Assembly: GCF_000003815.2 (NCBI RefSeq)
Contig: NC_049993.1
Coordinates: 12,453,189 to 12,517,188 of the forward strand
DNA: 64,000 bases
From: Branchiostoma floridae
Lineage: Eukaryota; Chordata; Leptocardii; Amphioxiformes; Branchiostomatidae
Direction: 5' to 3'
Shown here: positions 50,181 through 60,420 of the stretch, piece after piece
How positions within the stretch are numbered: the stretch's first letter is position 1
Layout: each line of letters opens with the position of its first letter
The notes under the pieces: generated by a model
What the model saw: the letters and a program-made list of their open reading frames with translations, nothing else
Database searches by the model: none
What the model was told of the DNA's origin: nothing
Translations under genes and position numbers: made by a program

Positions 50181-50530
50181 TTGCTAGCCAGGGTTCTACA
50201 ATAGAAGAGAAGACACCCTTGTCGCCCGTCGTGGAGGCTGAGCCACCCGTCCAGGAGGTTCAACCGCCCGTAGTGGAGGTTAAACCGCCCGTCCAGGAGG
50301 TAGAACCCCCCGATGGAAACCTCGAAGCAGACGACCCGTTCTACGCCACGTTCGTGACCGTTGGAATCGTGACCGTGACCGCCTTCTCTCTGCTGCTGCT
50401 CATGATCGTGGCTGTCCTGCTCTGCCGAAGGACAAGTTCATCAACCAAGGTCATGCGGACCCACATCAGCGGTGACATCATCAGACACCGGCCGCTAAAC
50501 CCTGACGTATACGCAAATGTCTACCGATAA
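50181..50530 (+). CDS. Gene A exon 4: repeat stalk, transmembrane helix, cytosolic tail
   Basis: Terminal coding exon, residues 380-495. A 21-bp unit repeated four times (50231-50314) encodes a heptad of the form (V/Q)-E-(A/V)-x-P-P-(V/D), giving a stiff Pro/Val/Glu stalk just outside the membrane. D-P-F433-Y-A-T precedes a hydrophobic helix (about F437-L460, V-T-V-G-I-V-T-V-T-A...). The stop-transfer sequence is C461-R-R. The 35-residue tail ends D488-V-Y490-A-N-V-Y494-R. Y490-A-N fits the pY-x-N consensus recognised by Grb2-type SH2 domains. It is not a classical ITIM, because the -2 residue is Asp. The stop codon TAA is at 50528-50530. Gene B shares the helix and the V-Y-R end. Confidence 0.92.
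50231..50314 (+). repeat. Coding 21-bp minisatellite x4
   Basis: Units start GTGGAGGCT, CAGGAGGTT, GTGGAGGTT and CAGGAGGTA. First codons alternate GTG and CAG, implying a 42-bp dimer that duplicated. Unit length is a multiple of three, so copy-number change keeps the frame. Confidence 0.92.
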
Positions 50531-50576
50531 GGTCAATTGGATTGCGGAAAGACGTTTCTAGAAAAAAGGATAAAAC

Positions 50577-50589
50577 AATAAAAAATAAA
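50577..50589 (+). terminator. Gene A polyadenylation signals
   Basis: Two overlapping-type AATAAA hexamers at 50577-50582 and 50584-50589, 47-60 nt after the stop, imply a very short 3' UTR of about 70-80 nt. Confidence 0.75.
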
Positions 50590-51115
50590 GAATCAAGCAA
50601 AACCATGGAAAAGGGCAAAAAGGACCAAATCTTGACAAACAAAAGTAAATGCGATAGCGGGTACAACGTTTTGGAGCAGTGGAGTATGATTTGAAATCGT
50701 TGATCATGGTTATCGTTGTGTTTCTGAAATGGCTATTAATTATGGTAGTCTAGGAGCAAAGCAACAACTTAGGTTTTGGATGATGAACAATTATCTTTAA
50801 CCAGCATATGTCGCAAAGTAACTGTTTGCTGCTGTGGTTTTGTGATTTTCAAGCTGTCCGTATGCATTGCACACAACGTAACAGTGAGCATACTCAAGTA
50901 ATCTTACACTAGCTTAAACGGAAGAATGATAAATGTTCACTTACAGTCATTACGATATCTTCAGGTTTGTCTGTCGGATTATTGGACAACATCAGCCCAC
51001 GCAGGTTGTGCGGATGTATATATGAAATATAACTCGTTTTGTGAGCAGATGGCTGTTGGCTTGACTGAGTGAATCTTCAACGCAACGTAGGTCACAACAA
51101 CCATGGTGTTCTGTA

Positions 51116-51238
51116 ACTCCCTCTCTCCCTCTTTCTCTCTCTTTCGCTCTCTCTCTCCCTTCCCTTTCAATTCTTTCCCTCTTTCCTCCACCTCTCCCTC
51201 TATGGCTCTTTTCCTCCCTCACCCTCTGTCTCTCTTTA
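51116..51238. repeat. Polypyrimidine (CT)-rich tract
   Basis: About 120 bp with CTCT/CCCT runs on + and very few purines. Minus-strand open frames here (R/E/K-rich) are low-complexity artefacts. Confidence 0.9.
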
Positions 51239-52794
51239 TAACGGCACACTATATGACACCACGTTCCCTTTGCACATATTCTACAACGGGAAGAAATGAC
51301 TCAGAATCAGGGTTATATTGCCATTGTCTCTCAACGGCATGCCGGCAACATGACATATTTGAACGGCCGCTGCATCTCGGGAAGGTTGTACAATCTGCTA
51401 AGTGATTGTGGTTCCGTCAGTACACTCTTGGCCTACTGAACCACAGAGAAACTCCTCTATAAATTTTTCGCCGTGCCCTTTATCAAATGCCATCTAGCCA
51501 CCCTGAACTCTGCTGCAGTATCCCCTGAGGACGAGCTGAACTTTTCAAGGGGTTAAGAGTGGCATGCAGTCTGTTATGTGCAGGTCACCAGAGGATTTAT
51601 TATGGCAGGAACTCATTGTGCTGATGGAATCTGCTTAGTGGCCTTGACGTATTAATGACATCTTACGAATAAGTGGGGAACATGCTTTTTATGTCATTGG
51701 AAAGGGGTGTGAAGGAAAGGCTTGTGAGTAGAATAGACAAAAAGTGTTTCGTATGTGTTACACCTTTATTCAACACAAAGGAATGAGTTTTATCGGGAAT
51801 TTGACCCACATATTTGACGCGCACTTGTCCACGGGATGTGTGGCGTCAACAGCGGGTCAAAGGTCTCCAGCTCAGAAGTCGATATCTGCCGCCGTCCTAG
51901 TTCAACCTGGGTTGACTGGCCCTGGTGTAAGGGTTGAAGGGACTTTGTTGGATTTGGTACGGAGAGATTTTCGCTGTAAAACTCTTATGAGATGCAAAAA
52001 AAGTTGCAGGCCGTACTTGTGGTAACACTAAACCCCCCCCCTCCACCATTTAAAACCACTGTGGACATGTTAACGTTGATAGCATTCAAACATGGGATCC
52101 GGATAGCTACCCGACAGCACATTAGCGAACAATCATATCAATTAGGAGTTCATATTACATTTGGAGCTGAGGATAAATGCCACAATCGTTCAGCTGTCAC
52201 ATCAAAAGAGAAGTGAGTTAAAGAGCCTGGCGGTATGATAGCGGCGGCAATTATGTAGCTGTCAGTCTGAGCACGCAAACGATAAACATCCCTTTCTGCT
52301 GAACTAATGAACACGTTCATAGGCAGTAACCATTCATCTCACGCCACATGACGTAGCTTCTTCCGTCTTAATGGCCAAGTCTTTTGTGTGCGGAGTAATT
52401 CGGGATTACGGGGAGAGATTTTGAAGAGAACTCGTTTTGGCAAAGAGATGAATCTGGTTAATCAGCCGAGGAAACAGTCGGAGCTAACTCTTCGTTTGGG
52501 CTTTTCGGAAGTGGAGTGCAAACTTCTTCATCAAGTTTCGCGGACTAATACGGCTTTAGCTCAGTAGTTCTATTGAGGAATGTCATCACAAGGACTAGTT
52601 CAATTTGGTTTGGTCTAGTGATTCTGAAAAGCTGTTTTGGTTTTGCTATAACCATACAACTCTATTATATCATGGAGGAATTGAATTGTTCTCCATCTGA
52701 AAACTGGAATTGGATTCACTGGAATTTTCCTCAGCTATTTGACCCGAGTGCGCTAAACACGTGCACGAAATTAAATCTAATGTAATTGTGGCGT

Positions 52795-52870
52795 CAGAAA
52801 TGGGTCAAAGGTTGTTGGAAGTCTATATCATCCCCCGTCCCGGCGGTGTCGCCCTGATGTCTATTTCCTC
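52795..52870 (+). repeat. Dispersed repeat, copy 2
   Basis: AGAAATGGGTCAAAGG ... GGAAGTC ... CCCCCGTC matches 16545-16605. Confidence 0.5.
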
Positions 52871-55574
52871 ATCAAATCCTTTTACATGTATGATGTAAGT
52901 ATGTTCGGTTTCCAGGATTTCAATACCTTCAACAACCTTTTAAAAATTTGAGTGAAATTTAGAACAATTCGATTTATCCGTGATATAATTTCAACTTGGT
53001 TGAAATTTCATATTTATGTAACTATAAACCTAAAAGAGATTTAGAAACCAACACTACGAAAGTGTACTCTTTGTTACCAACTATTAAAGATATCAGTTAC
53101 AGAATATCATAATAACATATAAAACGGTGACATAGTTATCCTCTCTACAAACAAGTCACGTTTCGAAATGTCGGTGAAAAATAGTTGTCCGTGAACCCCC
53201 CTCTGTATCAGCACCGCATATCAGATAGCTTTGGAAATGCCAAGGCAATAAAAGGAGACGCATAACTTCGTTAAGCTTGCTTAAATGGCTAATAACCTTT
53301 CGGTAAAGTCTGAACATAATCCCGCTTTTAATTATTGTGGTATTTGTGGACTCTTCCACAAAGGGCTGTTCACCAAAAGTGACATGAGATGCTGGAAAGC
53401 AGTTACAAAGCAGTTCAAAACTAAGGCGTAAATGTAGTGTGTGACAAGTCCAAACTATTAGTATTCATTAGATAATTTTTAATCGGGTTATTAGTTTGAC
53501 TAGTACTTGTTGGTAAAGAAATCGGATCAATGTAATATGCCTGAAGAAAAATCGACCTAGGACGAACCTATGTAATCTCCAAGTAGATTTCGGGAGGTAA
53601 ATCCTTACCTTTATTCTAAATGCCCGTTACTATGACAAACTGAGTTTTAGAGCATCTAAGAAAACGTAATTATTTTGCCTCCAAACATCTGCTTGCAGAT
53701 TAGTAACCCGTAATAATGAACGCAGCTCTGCAGCAGCTCCCATGGTTCAGAGGTGGTATGGCATAATTTGATATATCTGCTTACACACCTTTACGGAATG
53801 CCACGCGGTCCACGTTTGGCCTGACATTATATCTCTGGGGGGACATTGAACTTTTCAAAAGAGCGCCATGATTTACTGCGACACCCGGTATCGCCTTTCG
53901 AGTACACAGCGTATTTTCTTCGATCGACCACACACCGCACATGCAGGGAAAGTTCAACCCAGGTCTTTAACCTGTCCTATAGAGACCCGGGGTATATGCC
54001 CTTTACAACAACCACCTGTCCTGGTGGGTTAAGAACCCACAATAAACCTGTTTTATTGCCATAATCAACCAGTTGTGATGCGTAGCGTGGCCTACTGTTT
54101 CTGGAATAATGTTCCCAGCGTGGCCATATGAGCAATCACACAGAATAATTACACACGGCTAAAAAGCCATGTGGGTCTTTATGGCTCTAAAACCTAGAAG
54201 TACGACGTATGTTTGTTTATCCTGTTGTTGAACATCTGCCGTTATCCAGCCAGCCTCGAGTGTGCATCACTTATTAGCCCCAAATCCCCCAGGGGACCTA
54301 TTAGTGTATTGTTGTTTACTGCATGTAAGTGGTTGCGCATGTCATTAACTAAAGGGCTTCTTCTGGTTGAAAATCCGTGGGCCCGGTCGTGCCCAAAAAC
54401 AGCCCGGTAGCCTCATGGTGTCCCACGGGATCACGCCTGGAAAAACAAACAGCCCGGAAACTACCCGGCAGAGCCTCTTTCTCACAACGTCTCCGTATCA
54501 TAACCTTGGATGCGTAAGCTTTCGGTATTAGGAGAACCGCATACTAGTATTTATCTTATCAAAGTTTTACATGTTTTCTTTGTTCAGCTCAACCATCAGC
54601 TCTAGATATTGTGTCCAAGTTACAGATTTTGCCAGTTCATTGTAAAAAAAGGGCTGCTAAATAACTTTGTAAAAGTCTACTGTGTGAAATAACAAAATAA
54701 CATACACAACTCGACGTGAAACCCTGACATATCTTTTTCCAGTCCTACCTAGTTGCCTCGCCGTAAAAGTTATACTTGGGTAATGAAGTAACATACAAGC
54801 CTATTACCACCAAAGATCAATCTTAGGCGGCAAGTTCGCAGCCTCTTTACAATGGCCGTCGGTTCGATCGTATCTCCTCTTTCAACTCTGTAATGAAAAG
54901 TGACGCTTCCCTGCGGTGTAGAAGATAGTCTACACTTTCCAAAGGCTAAACAGCAAGTCATCACTAGTGTAGTGTGTGCGGATGAGTCCACACTAATACC
55001 GTTAGTACAACATGCTATTCATTACGTGCGGTTGATGTACACCGTACGGGCACACTGTAATGAGTTAGCTTGTCACGACATTAATGCTCGTAATGCTCAT
55101 AGACATCAGCGTCAGGTTCCATTGAATACGTACATAGGTACGGATACTCCATACTAATTCAGTATATTTGCTCCAGTCGTTTTCAAAGGGATTGCTTGAT
55201 CCCTGTTCCGGTGTATCCATCCATTAGCCTAATGCTGAAAATCCCAAACATATGTTTTGAATAATGCTAATATATAGCTTCCTATCCATAATGAGCGCGC
55301 TATTAAACACGTTCAAGTACATGTGCATGATCACTCGTCAATTTAATTTCTATCTACACAAATAATGAGGCAAATACGTCTACATTATGATCTGTTTCTG
55401 GAGTTTGTAACTATCGCTCAACACCAGCAAATTGCTTAAATGTACTTCCAATTTTCGGTCGTACAGCCGTCGACCTTCTTCAGGAGTACATTTGCAATTG
55501 TAGTAAACCAATTACTCTGAGCACGTGACTTTTGGGACACGTGACTTGAGTAATGAATCGTATTGCCTGGTTAG

Positions 55575-55660
55575 CGATATCGGCCCCCGTCTCTGTTGAG
55601 TGTCGGCTGGTGTATATTTATGTAGATGGCCTCCTGTACCCCCCTCACGAAGTAATCCGC
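55575..55660 (+). repeat. Dispersed repeat, copy 3
   Basis: ATATCGGCCCCCGTCTCTG and TGTAGATGGCCTCC match the right part of 16540-16635. Confidence 0.5.
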
Positions 55661-56390
55661 TTCAGTGTCCATATTTTTTTGTATTTTTCTATTACTGCAC
55701 AATCCATTCCGAAGCTAGATAGCTGCGGATGGACTTACACGTTGCTTATTAATATCGTAAGTAGATATCTCATTGAACTGCGGCACGTTGGCGACGTCAC
55801 TGCGTCCCGAATTGGATTTATGTTACCCTTGACTTCATAGTGGGAATATCATGTAAAACGTATACGTACTACAACTATGATTATCAATACAACAAAACAC
55901 ACAAATCTTTGAAGTTTCGTTTAGCTCTCTGACCAACCCCTTCCCTACAGCGAAGTCCTGAATACTGAATAGTTTTGAATCTTTTATTGACGACATTCAG
56001 CGTATTGAAATAAAGAAATAAAGATCATAGAGGTAAATTTGGGTGTGTATGGACGGACACTGTAGAGAAATAGCTTCCTGCTAGCGGAGTTTGTAGGTCC
56101 ACAATGGCCCGAGCATTAACGTAATGGCTTATTGACGAGTGATGTGTGGACCCTATACTCTCCTAGCTGCTCATAAAAACACAAGAAGAACATAGTTAGG
56201 AAGTCCATAATCATCTGGTACTGCTTCGGCGTGCCTTTGATCTTATTTATGTAAGAATGCTAGCACTTTGCAGGTAATGATGTCCGAGAGAAAGAAGAGC
56301 AAGCTATTCGTCATTCCCTGTTACATTACCGGGTCTACTTACGTCCCATATGTAAAGCTGTCACACAAAGCTGAAATGATGCAATATACT

Positions 56391-56592
56391 TAGCCTCTAC
56401 CAGGCCTTCCTACGAGGTGCGGGGATAGTAGAATTCTGCATCAAACTCGGGAGATTGGCCAGGGGAGTCAGTCCACGCTAAGGTTCATGTGACCCCTTCG
56501 GCTGCGCGGCCGATCAACTCCTCTGGTAGCAAAACTCCCCTGGCAAATTATTCTCTCTATAATAGCAAGCATAGTCAGTCTGGTAGAGACTA
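56391..56592. mobile_element. MITE-like inverted-repeat element (about 200 bp)
   Basis: The left end TAGCCTCTACCAGGC pairs with the right end GTCTGGTAGAGACTA (reverse complement TAGTCTCTACCAGAC). An internal pair is also present: GGCCAGGGGAGT (about 56457-56468) with ACTCCCCTGGCA (about 56535-56546). The arms are imperfect and the TSD is not defined. The CCTCTACCAGGC block also occurs inside the MITE of gene A intron 1, so the two may be distantly related. Confidence 0.65.
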
Positions 56593-58705
56593 CAAAACAC
56601 TACATCTGGCAAATGTAGCATGTTAATCCAGACAGTATCGTACTTCGACGTCTTGCAGTTCCATGGTGAAAACTTCTAAATCATTCATTTATATTATTTC
56701 TTATTAGTCTTTATTTGTCATTCATATGCGTCAAAGAGTGCTATGGCTATTCGACCGCTATATGAAAACCAGCATTCCCTTAGAAAATAGGATCTGATGT
56801 TCTCTTCCCGTATACAACACAAAATATTCAAAGGGCAACTCATTAACATAATGCACCAAGTAACAGAGACAATACCCACAGGTCACTTTGTTTCACAGTT
56901 GGAACCTCCAGTTTTAAGAAAGCTGATAGGTCTGAAGCTAATACACTTTTCTGATCCAATAATCTCACAAATTTTTACTATGACATGTTAAGTTTATACG
57001 ACGACTGATACGGTACCATAGAAAGTCACTAGGAGGCGCGTAATCATATTTTTCTTGGCTTTACTCTATCAACATTTATCCACATACCAAGTGCCATAAT
57101 AATTCATCAATAGCTTCTTGAGTTACACTGTTAAACGATAAAACATAAACAAAATCTTCTAAAAACAAAACCATCTTGACAAAGGCAATCAATTAAATGA
57201 TGATCTCATCAGGGCTAATGAATTCGAACCACGCGTAGCTTGTGTTAACATGCAAATGCTGTGTACTGGTAGCGTCTGTGCTGATGTTCGAAAGGAAGCT
57301 ATGGTGCTGCCTCACAAGGAATGAACTGTAAATGAACTGTGCATGTGGGGACGTCTTTGTTCGCAAATCTTTCATCTTAAAGGGAAAGGACGCGTTGATT
57401 GGGGGAACCAAGGACACCAGGTTGCCTGTGGCGAACGTCTTAAGTGACAGTAGAGTGTTGCATCCATCATGAGGTGACTGTTGAATCGGCAGGGGATACA
57501 TCACTCACCTCGGCGTGGCGCCTCGCACAATCGGCATGGCGTCTGGTAGGTAGAAACTCGTTTGTACAACAATCAGTTCCGCTGAGGAGTGTAAAATGGA
57601 TAAGCATCCTTCTTCTAAGGCCATTGTTACAAGTATAGTTCTTGGTTCTGTGAGCCATATGCTACTTTGTTGTAATATATAACATCCAATAGCAACATCA
57701 AGAGACAATTTTGGGATAAATGAGATATACCAAGGATATCTCGAAGGATGTTTGCAAATTAACCCAGAAAAGACTCAAAGAATCATATTGTGGTAAGTCA
57801 GATAACATTGAAAGAATATAGAGATAACTCAGAAATTACTTTGGAAGATAATTCGGAGGTAACTCAAAGATAACAAAGGCTATGCGACAAGTAAATGCCA
57901 TATGAGGCATGTTTGTAACTTTTGACAATTATGACAAAACGTTATCATAAAAGCATACCAAAATGATTAGTGTAGTGCTGTTTCACTGTGCTTACCGTGT
58001 CTTGTCCAAACGTACCTGTCTGTTATGCCAGGTAGTGTTTTGTTCTCATCGTCGTTTATAAAGTTCTTAAATACAATTATGAAAGAAAGATGTTATCATC
58101 ACATATATATCATAATGAATATTTATTAGCCTCCATCAAGTGTCATCAAAAACGTCACCGATCACTGGTAAGACGGATATGGACCAGACTTCAACGAAGC
58201 ACAATATTTGACGAACAAGGAATGCATCCAAACGCATCTTCACTAACACAGCATTGAAATACCAACGCCACCACAAGATGCTAGCATAAACGATTATCCC
58301 CCTTGTAATCGACAATAACTACAACTGTGAGAACAAAGCTTTATGCTAGAAGGTAGTCCACACTCTTAAATAATACATGTATTGCAGGTTGACTGAGAGT
58401 GATATCGCAAGACACGTACTGCAACTAACAAGGCACAAGTGCAACCCTTGCTCACAGAGTTTCTTTTTATCAAAGACACTTCGAAAAAAGTGCGCGAAAA
58501 ATAAAGGACGATGCTCTCGAGTGTCCGGTTTTATATTACGACTATTCGTAACTAGTCGCACGCCATTTGTATTTTTGTCGTAGGGCGTTCTTTGCCTCTC
58601 CATGGAAGAGAAAATAACCTCTAGACTGTGGATGTTGATTTGATCGTTCACTCGGGATTTGGTCCAGCAGTATAAGCCAGTTCAAAGTGCGCATGTGCAA
58701 TTTGG

Positions 58706-58773
58706 TGCATTGCGGTCCAAGGTCAAAGTCTAAATCCAGGGCTTTGAACTTTGACCTTAAACCACAATGCATC
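58706..58773 (-). other. Long hairpin in the predicted 3' UTR of gene B
   Basis: The left arm (about 58706-58729, TGCATTGCGGTCCAAGGTCA) and right arm (about 58748-58773) are inverted repeats of about 24 bp with four mismatches and an 18-nt loop. On the gene B transcript the hairpin would begin about 60 nt after the stop codon. It could be a cis-acting RNA structure or a small palindromic repeat. Confidence 0.65.
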
Positions 58774-58831
58774 ACATTGCGAGACGGCTCATTGTTAAGA
58801 ACGTATTGGCGCCGCAGTATGAGCCAAGCGG

Positions 58832-59088
58832 TCACCGATAGACTTCAACCTCTCTGCTTTGCTCCAAATGTCTGTGTCTGACAACGTCTCGTCTGATGTT
58901 TGTCTTCAGGATTTTTGTCCCGGCAGCTTTCTTTCTTCGACATAGTAGAAAGCCCACAGCGAGCAGTAAGAGCAAAGACAGGGCAGTGACTGTGACGATA
59001 CCAACAGTTACCAACGTGCTGTAGAAGCCATTGTCTATTTCTCCACCTTGTTGGTACACGTCGTTTGGTGATGAGCGGTCTCTCTCGA
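58832..59088 (-). CDS. Gene B last exon: transmembrane helix and tail
   Basis: Phase-1 exon after acceptor TTTTGTCTACAG. It encodes V-E-R-D-R-S-S-P..., a short stalk without the Pro/Val repeat of gene A, then G-F-Y-S-T-L and a helix sharing V-T-V-G-I-V-T-V-T-A with gene A, followed by C-R-R-K-K. The tail shares K-x-L-(K/R)-T-(N/H)-I, D-(V/I)-(V/I)-R-H-R and the terminal V-Y-R. The Y-A-N motif of gene A is replaced by R-E-V-E, so only the penultimate Tyr remains. The stop codon is TGA (complement of 58832-58834). The similarity leaves little doubt that it is a gene A paralogue. Confidence 0.92.
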
Positions 59089-59552
59089 CTGTAGACAAAA
59101 CAAAGAGAACATATTATATTTAAACTGGAATGTCTATCGCAGAATGGCGGTCATAAACCTTTTCAGACAAATTCTCCCTACAAATATCACAAAAAGGATT
59201 ACAGAAGTTTCACAACTTTTCAAACATTTACATGACCTACAGCGTTATATGAAACTTGAAAGGTACCTACTGTTGCATTCTTAGGGCCAAAGATGGAAAA
59301 AGTGAATACCATTTTCCTGAAGTTTTCATCGATAATGGTAATTGTCGTTTAATTCTTTATCCTATACCATAAGGCCACCACTACATTGTGTGTTGAACTT
59401 GTCCGGACTAAAACAAAGCTGATTGAATATTGTAAAGAAATTCCATGTTTTCAACATGTTCATACCGCACATTACCCCCGTTTGTACAAGCTTAAGATAT
59501 GTCAAAAAAAGTACACTAATTCTGATCCTACAATAGGGACTTTTCATCATAC
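59089..59552 (-). other. Gene B last intron (464 bp)
   Basis: On the minus strand it runs from donor GTATGATG (starting at 59552) to acceptor CTACAG ending at 59089. It is phase 1 and one base shorter than the equivalent gene A intron. Confidence 0.85.
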
Positions 59553-59912
59553 CAATTATTGTGTCATCAGCTTCCGTTTCCGGTCCAGGTGCGGTGATTG
59601 CCTTGACCTGCATCATGGCCACCAGCACACTCTTGTTGTCCTTCATCCCGCTGGGCACGCCGTTCGTGGCCTCGCACATGTACACACCGCTGTCCTTCTC
59701 CCCGAACCTCAGCAGGGTCAGGTTCAGCCGCCCCTCCCTCTCCCTGTGCGAGGCTGCGCCCGAGAAGGTGGACTTGAGGGAGGAGTAGTCGCCATCTTTG
59801 TGCCAGGAGAGGATGGGGGGAGGGTTTCCCTCGGCCACGCAGTCTAGAGTCACGTTCGCGTTCTCCAGGACAAGCTGCGGCGATTCCGAGATGTTGATGA
59901 TCTTGGCAGAAT
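59553..59912 (-). CDS. Gene B Ig domain exon (partial gene, penultimate exon)
   Basis: 360-bp phase 1-1 exon after acceptor TTTCTTTAG. It encodes S-A-K-I-I-N-I-S-E-S-P-Q..., N-V-T-L-D-C, E-G-N-P-P-P-I-L-S-W-H-K, R-L-N-L-T-L and D-S-G-V-Y-M-C-E-A-T-N-G-V-P: one intact C2/I-type Ig domain with both cysteines and the core Trp. It has a few residues inserted (S-H-R-E-R-E region) relative to gene A exon 3 and a shorter post-domain stalk (T-A-P-G-P-E-T-E-A-D-D). Upstream exons (signal peptide and other Ig domains) are not found up to 64000 and must lie beyond the window, so the gene is incomplete here. Confidence 0.92.
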
Positions 59913-60305
59913 CTAAAGAAATTCACAAAAAACAAGAAGGCAACAATTTGTCAGCCTACGGATACATACTGAGAAACAGCTGAGGAATCCGCTGGTATCT
60001 GATAAAAGCTTCTTGATATGATTGAGTACTTGGCTTTTTTTGCTGCTGGGTATTGTCAACATCATAAATCATCAATATAGATTTGAGGAAATCCAGGATG
60101 CGGTCTTATCGAGATTCAACAAGTTACTCATTGACTGTCGATTCAATGGTTATATACACTAAAAGATATCAAGACTAGAGGTTCTGCTGCAGGAATACAG
60201 ACTACTAGGGGGGCCAATATCCTCTGTTTTGCCAACAAATATAATACAATTATGCATGCCAAATATTGTTAAGATCTCGCTACAGATTCTTGAGTTGTGC
60301 TGGTC

Positions 60306-60342
60306 ATCACACACACGCGCACACGCGCACACGCGCACACGC

Positions 60343-60404
<62 letters not shown>

Positions 60405-60420
60405 ACACTCGCACACAAGC
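60306..60420. repeat. (CA)n microsatellite, about 115 bp
   Basis: CACACGCG/CACACA compound at the left, then about 25 pure CA units, then CACT/CGCA variants. Open frames of alternating His-Thr or Val-Cys here are artefacts. Confidence 0.97.

Larger units (their letters stand above)
40002..50530 (+). other. Gene A: IgSF type I membrane receptor, whole coding span
   Basis: Four coding exons (40002-40389, 45638-46009, 49338-49715, 50181-50530) with GT-AG junctions, all introns phase 1, join into an open frame of 495 codons plus stop. Predicted order: signal peptide 1-19; V-like Ig domain about 20-129; Ig domain about 130-253; Ig (C2/I-like) domain about 254-352; Ser/Pro then Pro/Val/Glu stalk about 353-432; transmembrane helix about 437-460; cytosolic tail 461-495. 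Seven N-glycosylation sequons fall in the two C-terminal Ig domains. The layout fits a cell-surface adhesion or recognition receptor. I do not recognise a named orthologue. Extra exons in the long introns cannot be excluded, since any symmetrical 1-1 exon would keep the frame. Confidence 0.85.
50590..58700. other. Intergenic between convergent genes A and B
   Basis: About 8 kb without a recognised exon. It carries a polypyrimidine tract (51116-51238), dispersed repeat copies (52795-52870, 55575-55660), and a MITE (56391-56592). A minus-strand AATAAA (complement of 58122-58127) is a possible but distant poly(A) signal for gene B. A short palindrome GTGGGTT-AAG-AACCCAC lies at about 54025-54041. 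Confidence 0.5.

Noticed and set aside
50487-50530. Classical ITIM in the gene A tail
   Set aside because: The residue two before Y490 is Asp, not Ile/Val/Leu/Ser, so the consensus is not met. Only the Y-x-N motif is claimed.
50979-51405. Arg/Glu/Lys-rich and Ser/Phe/Leu-rich open frames
   Set aside because: Low-complexity reading of the polypyrimidine tract.
59386-59847. Plus-strand 153-codon open frame across the gene B Ig exon
   Set aside because: It is the antisense shadow of the Ig exon on the minus strand, which has splice sites, domain residues and a paralogue.
59567-59935. Minus-strand open frame in another frame of the gene B Ig exon
   Set aside because: Arg/Glu/Gly-rich alternative-frame shadow. 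The correct frame shows the Ig cysteines and matches gene A.
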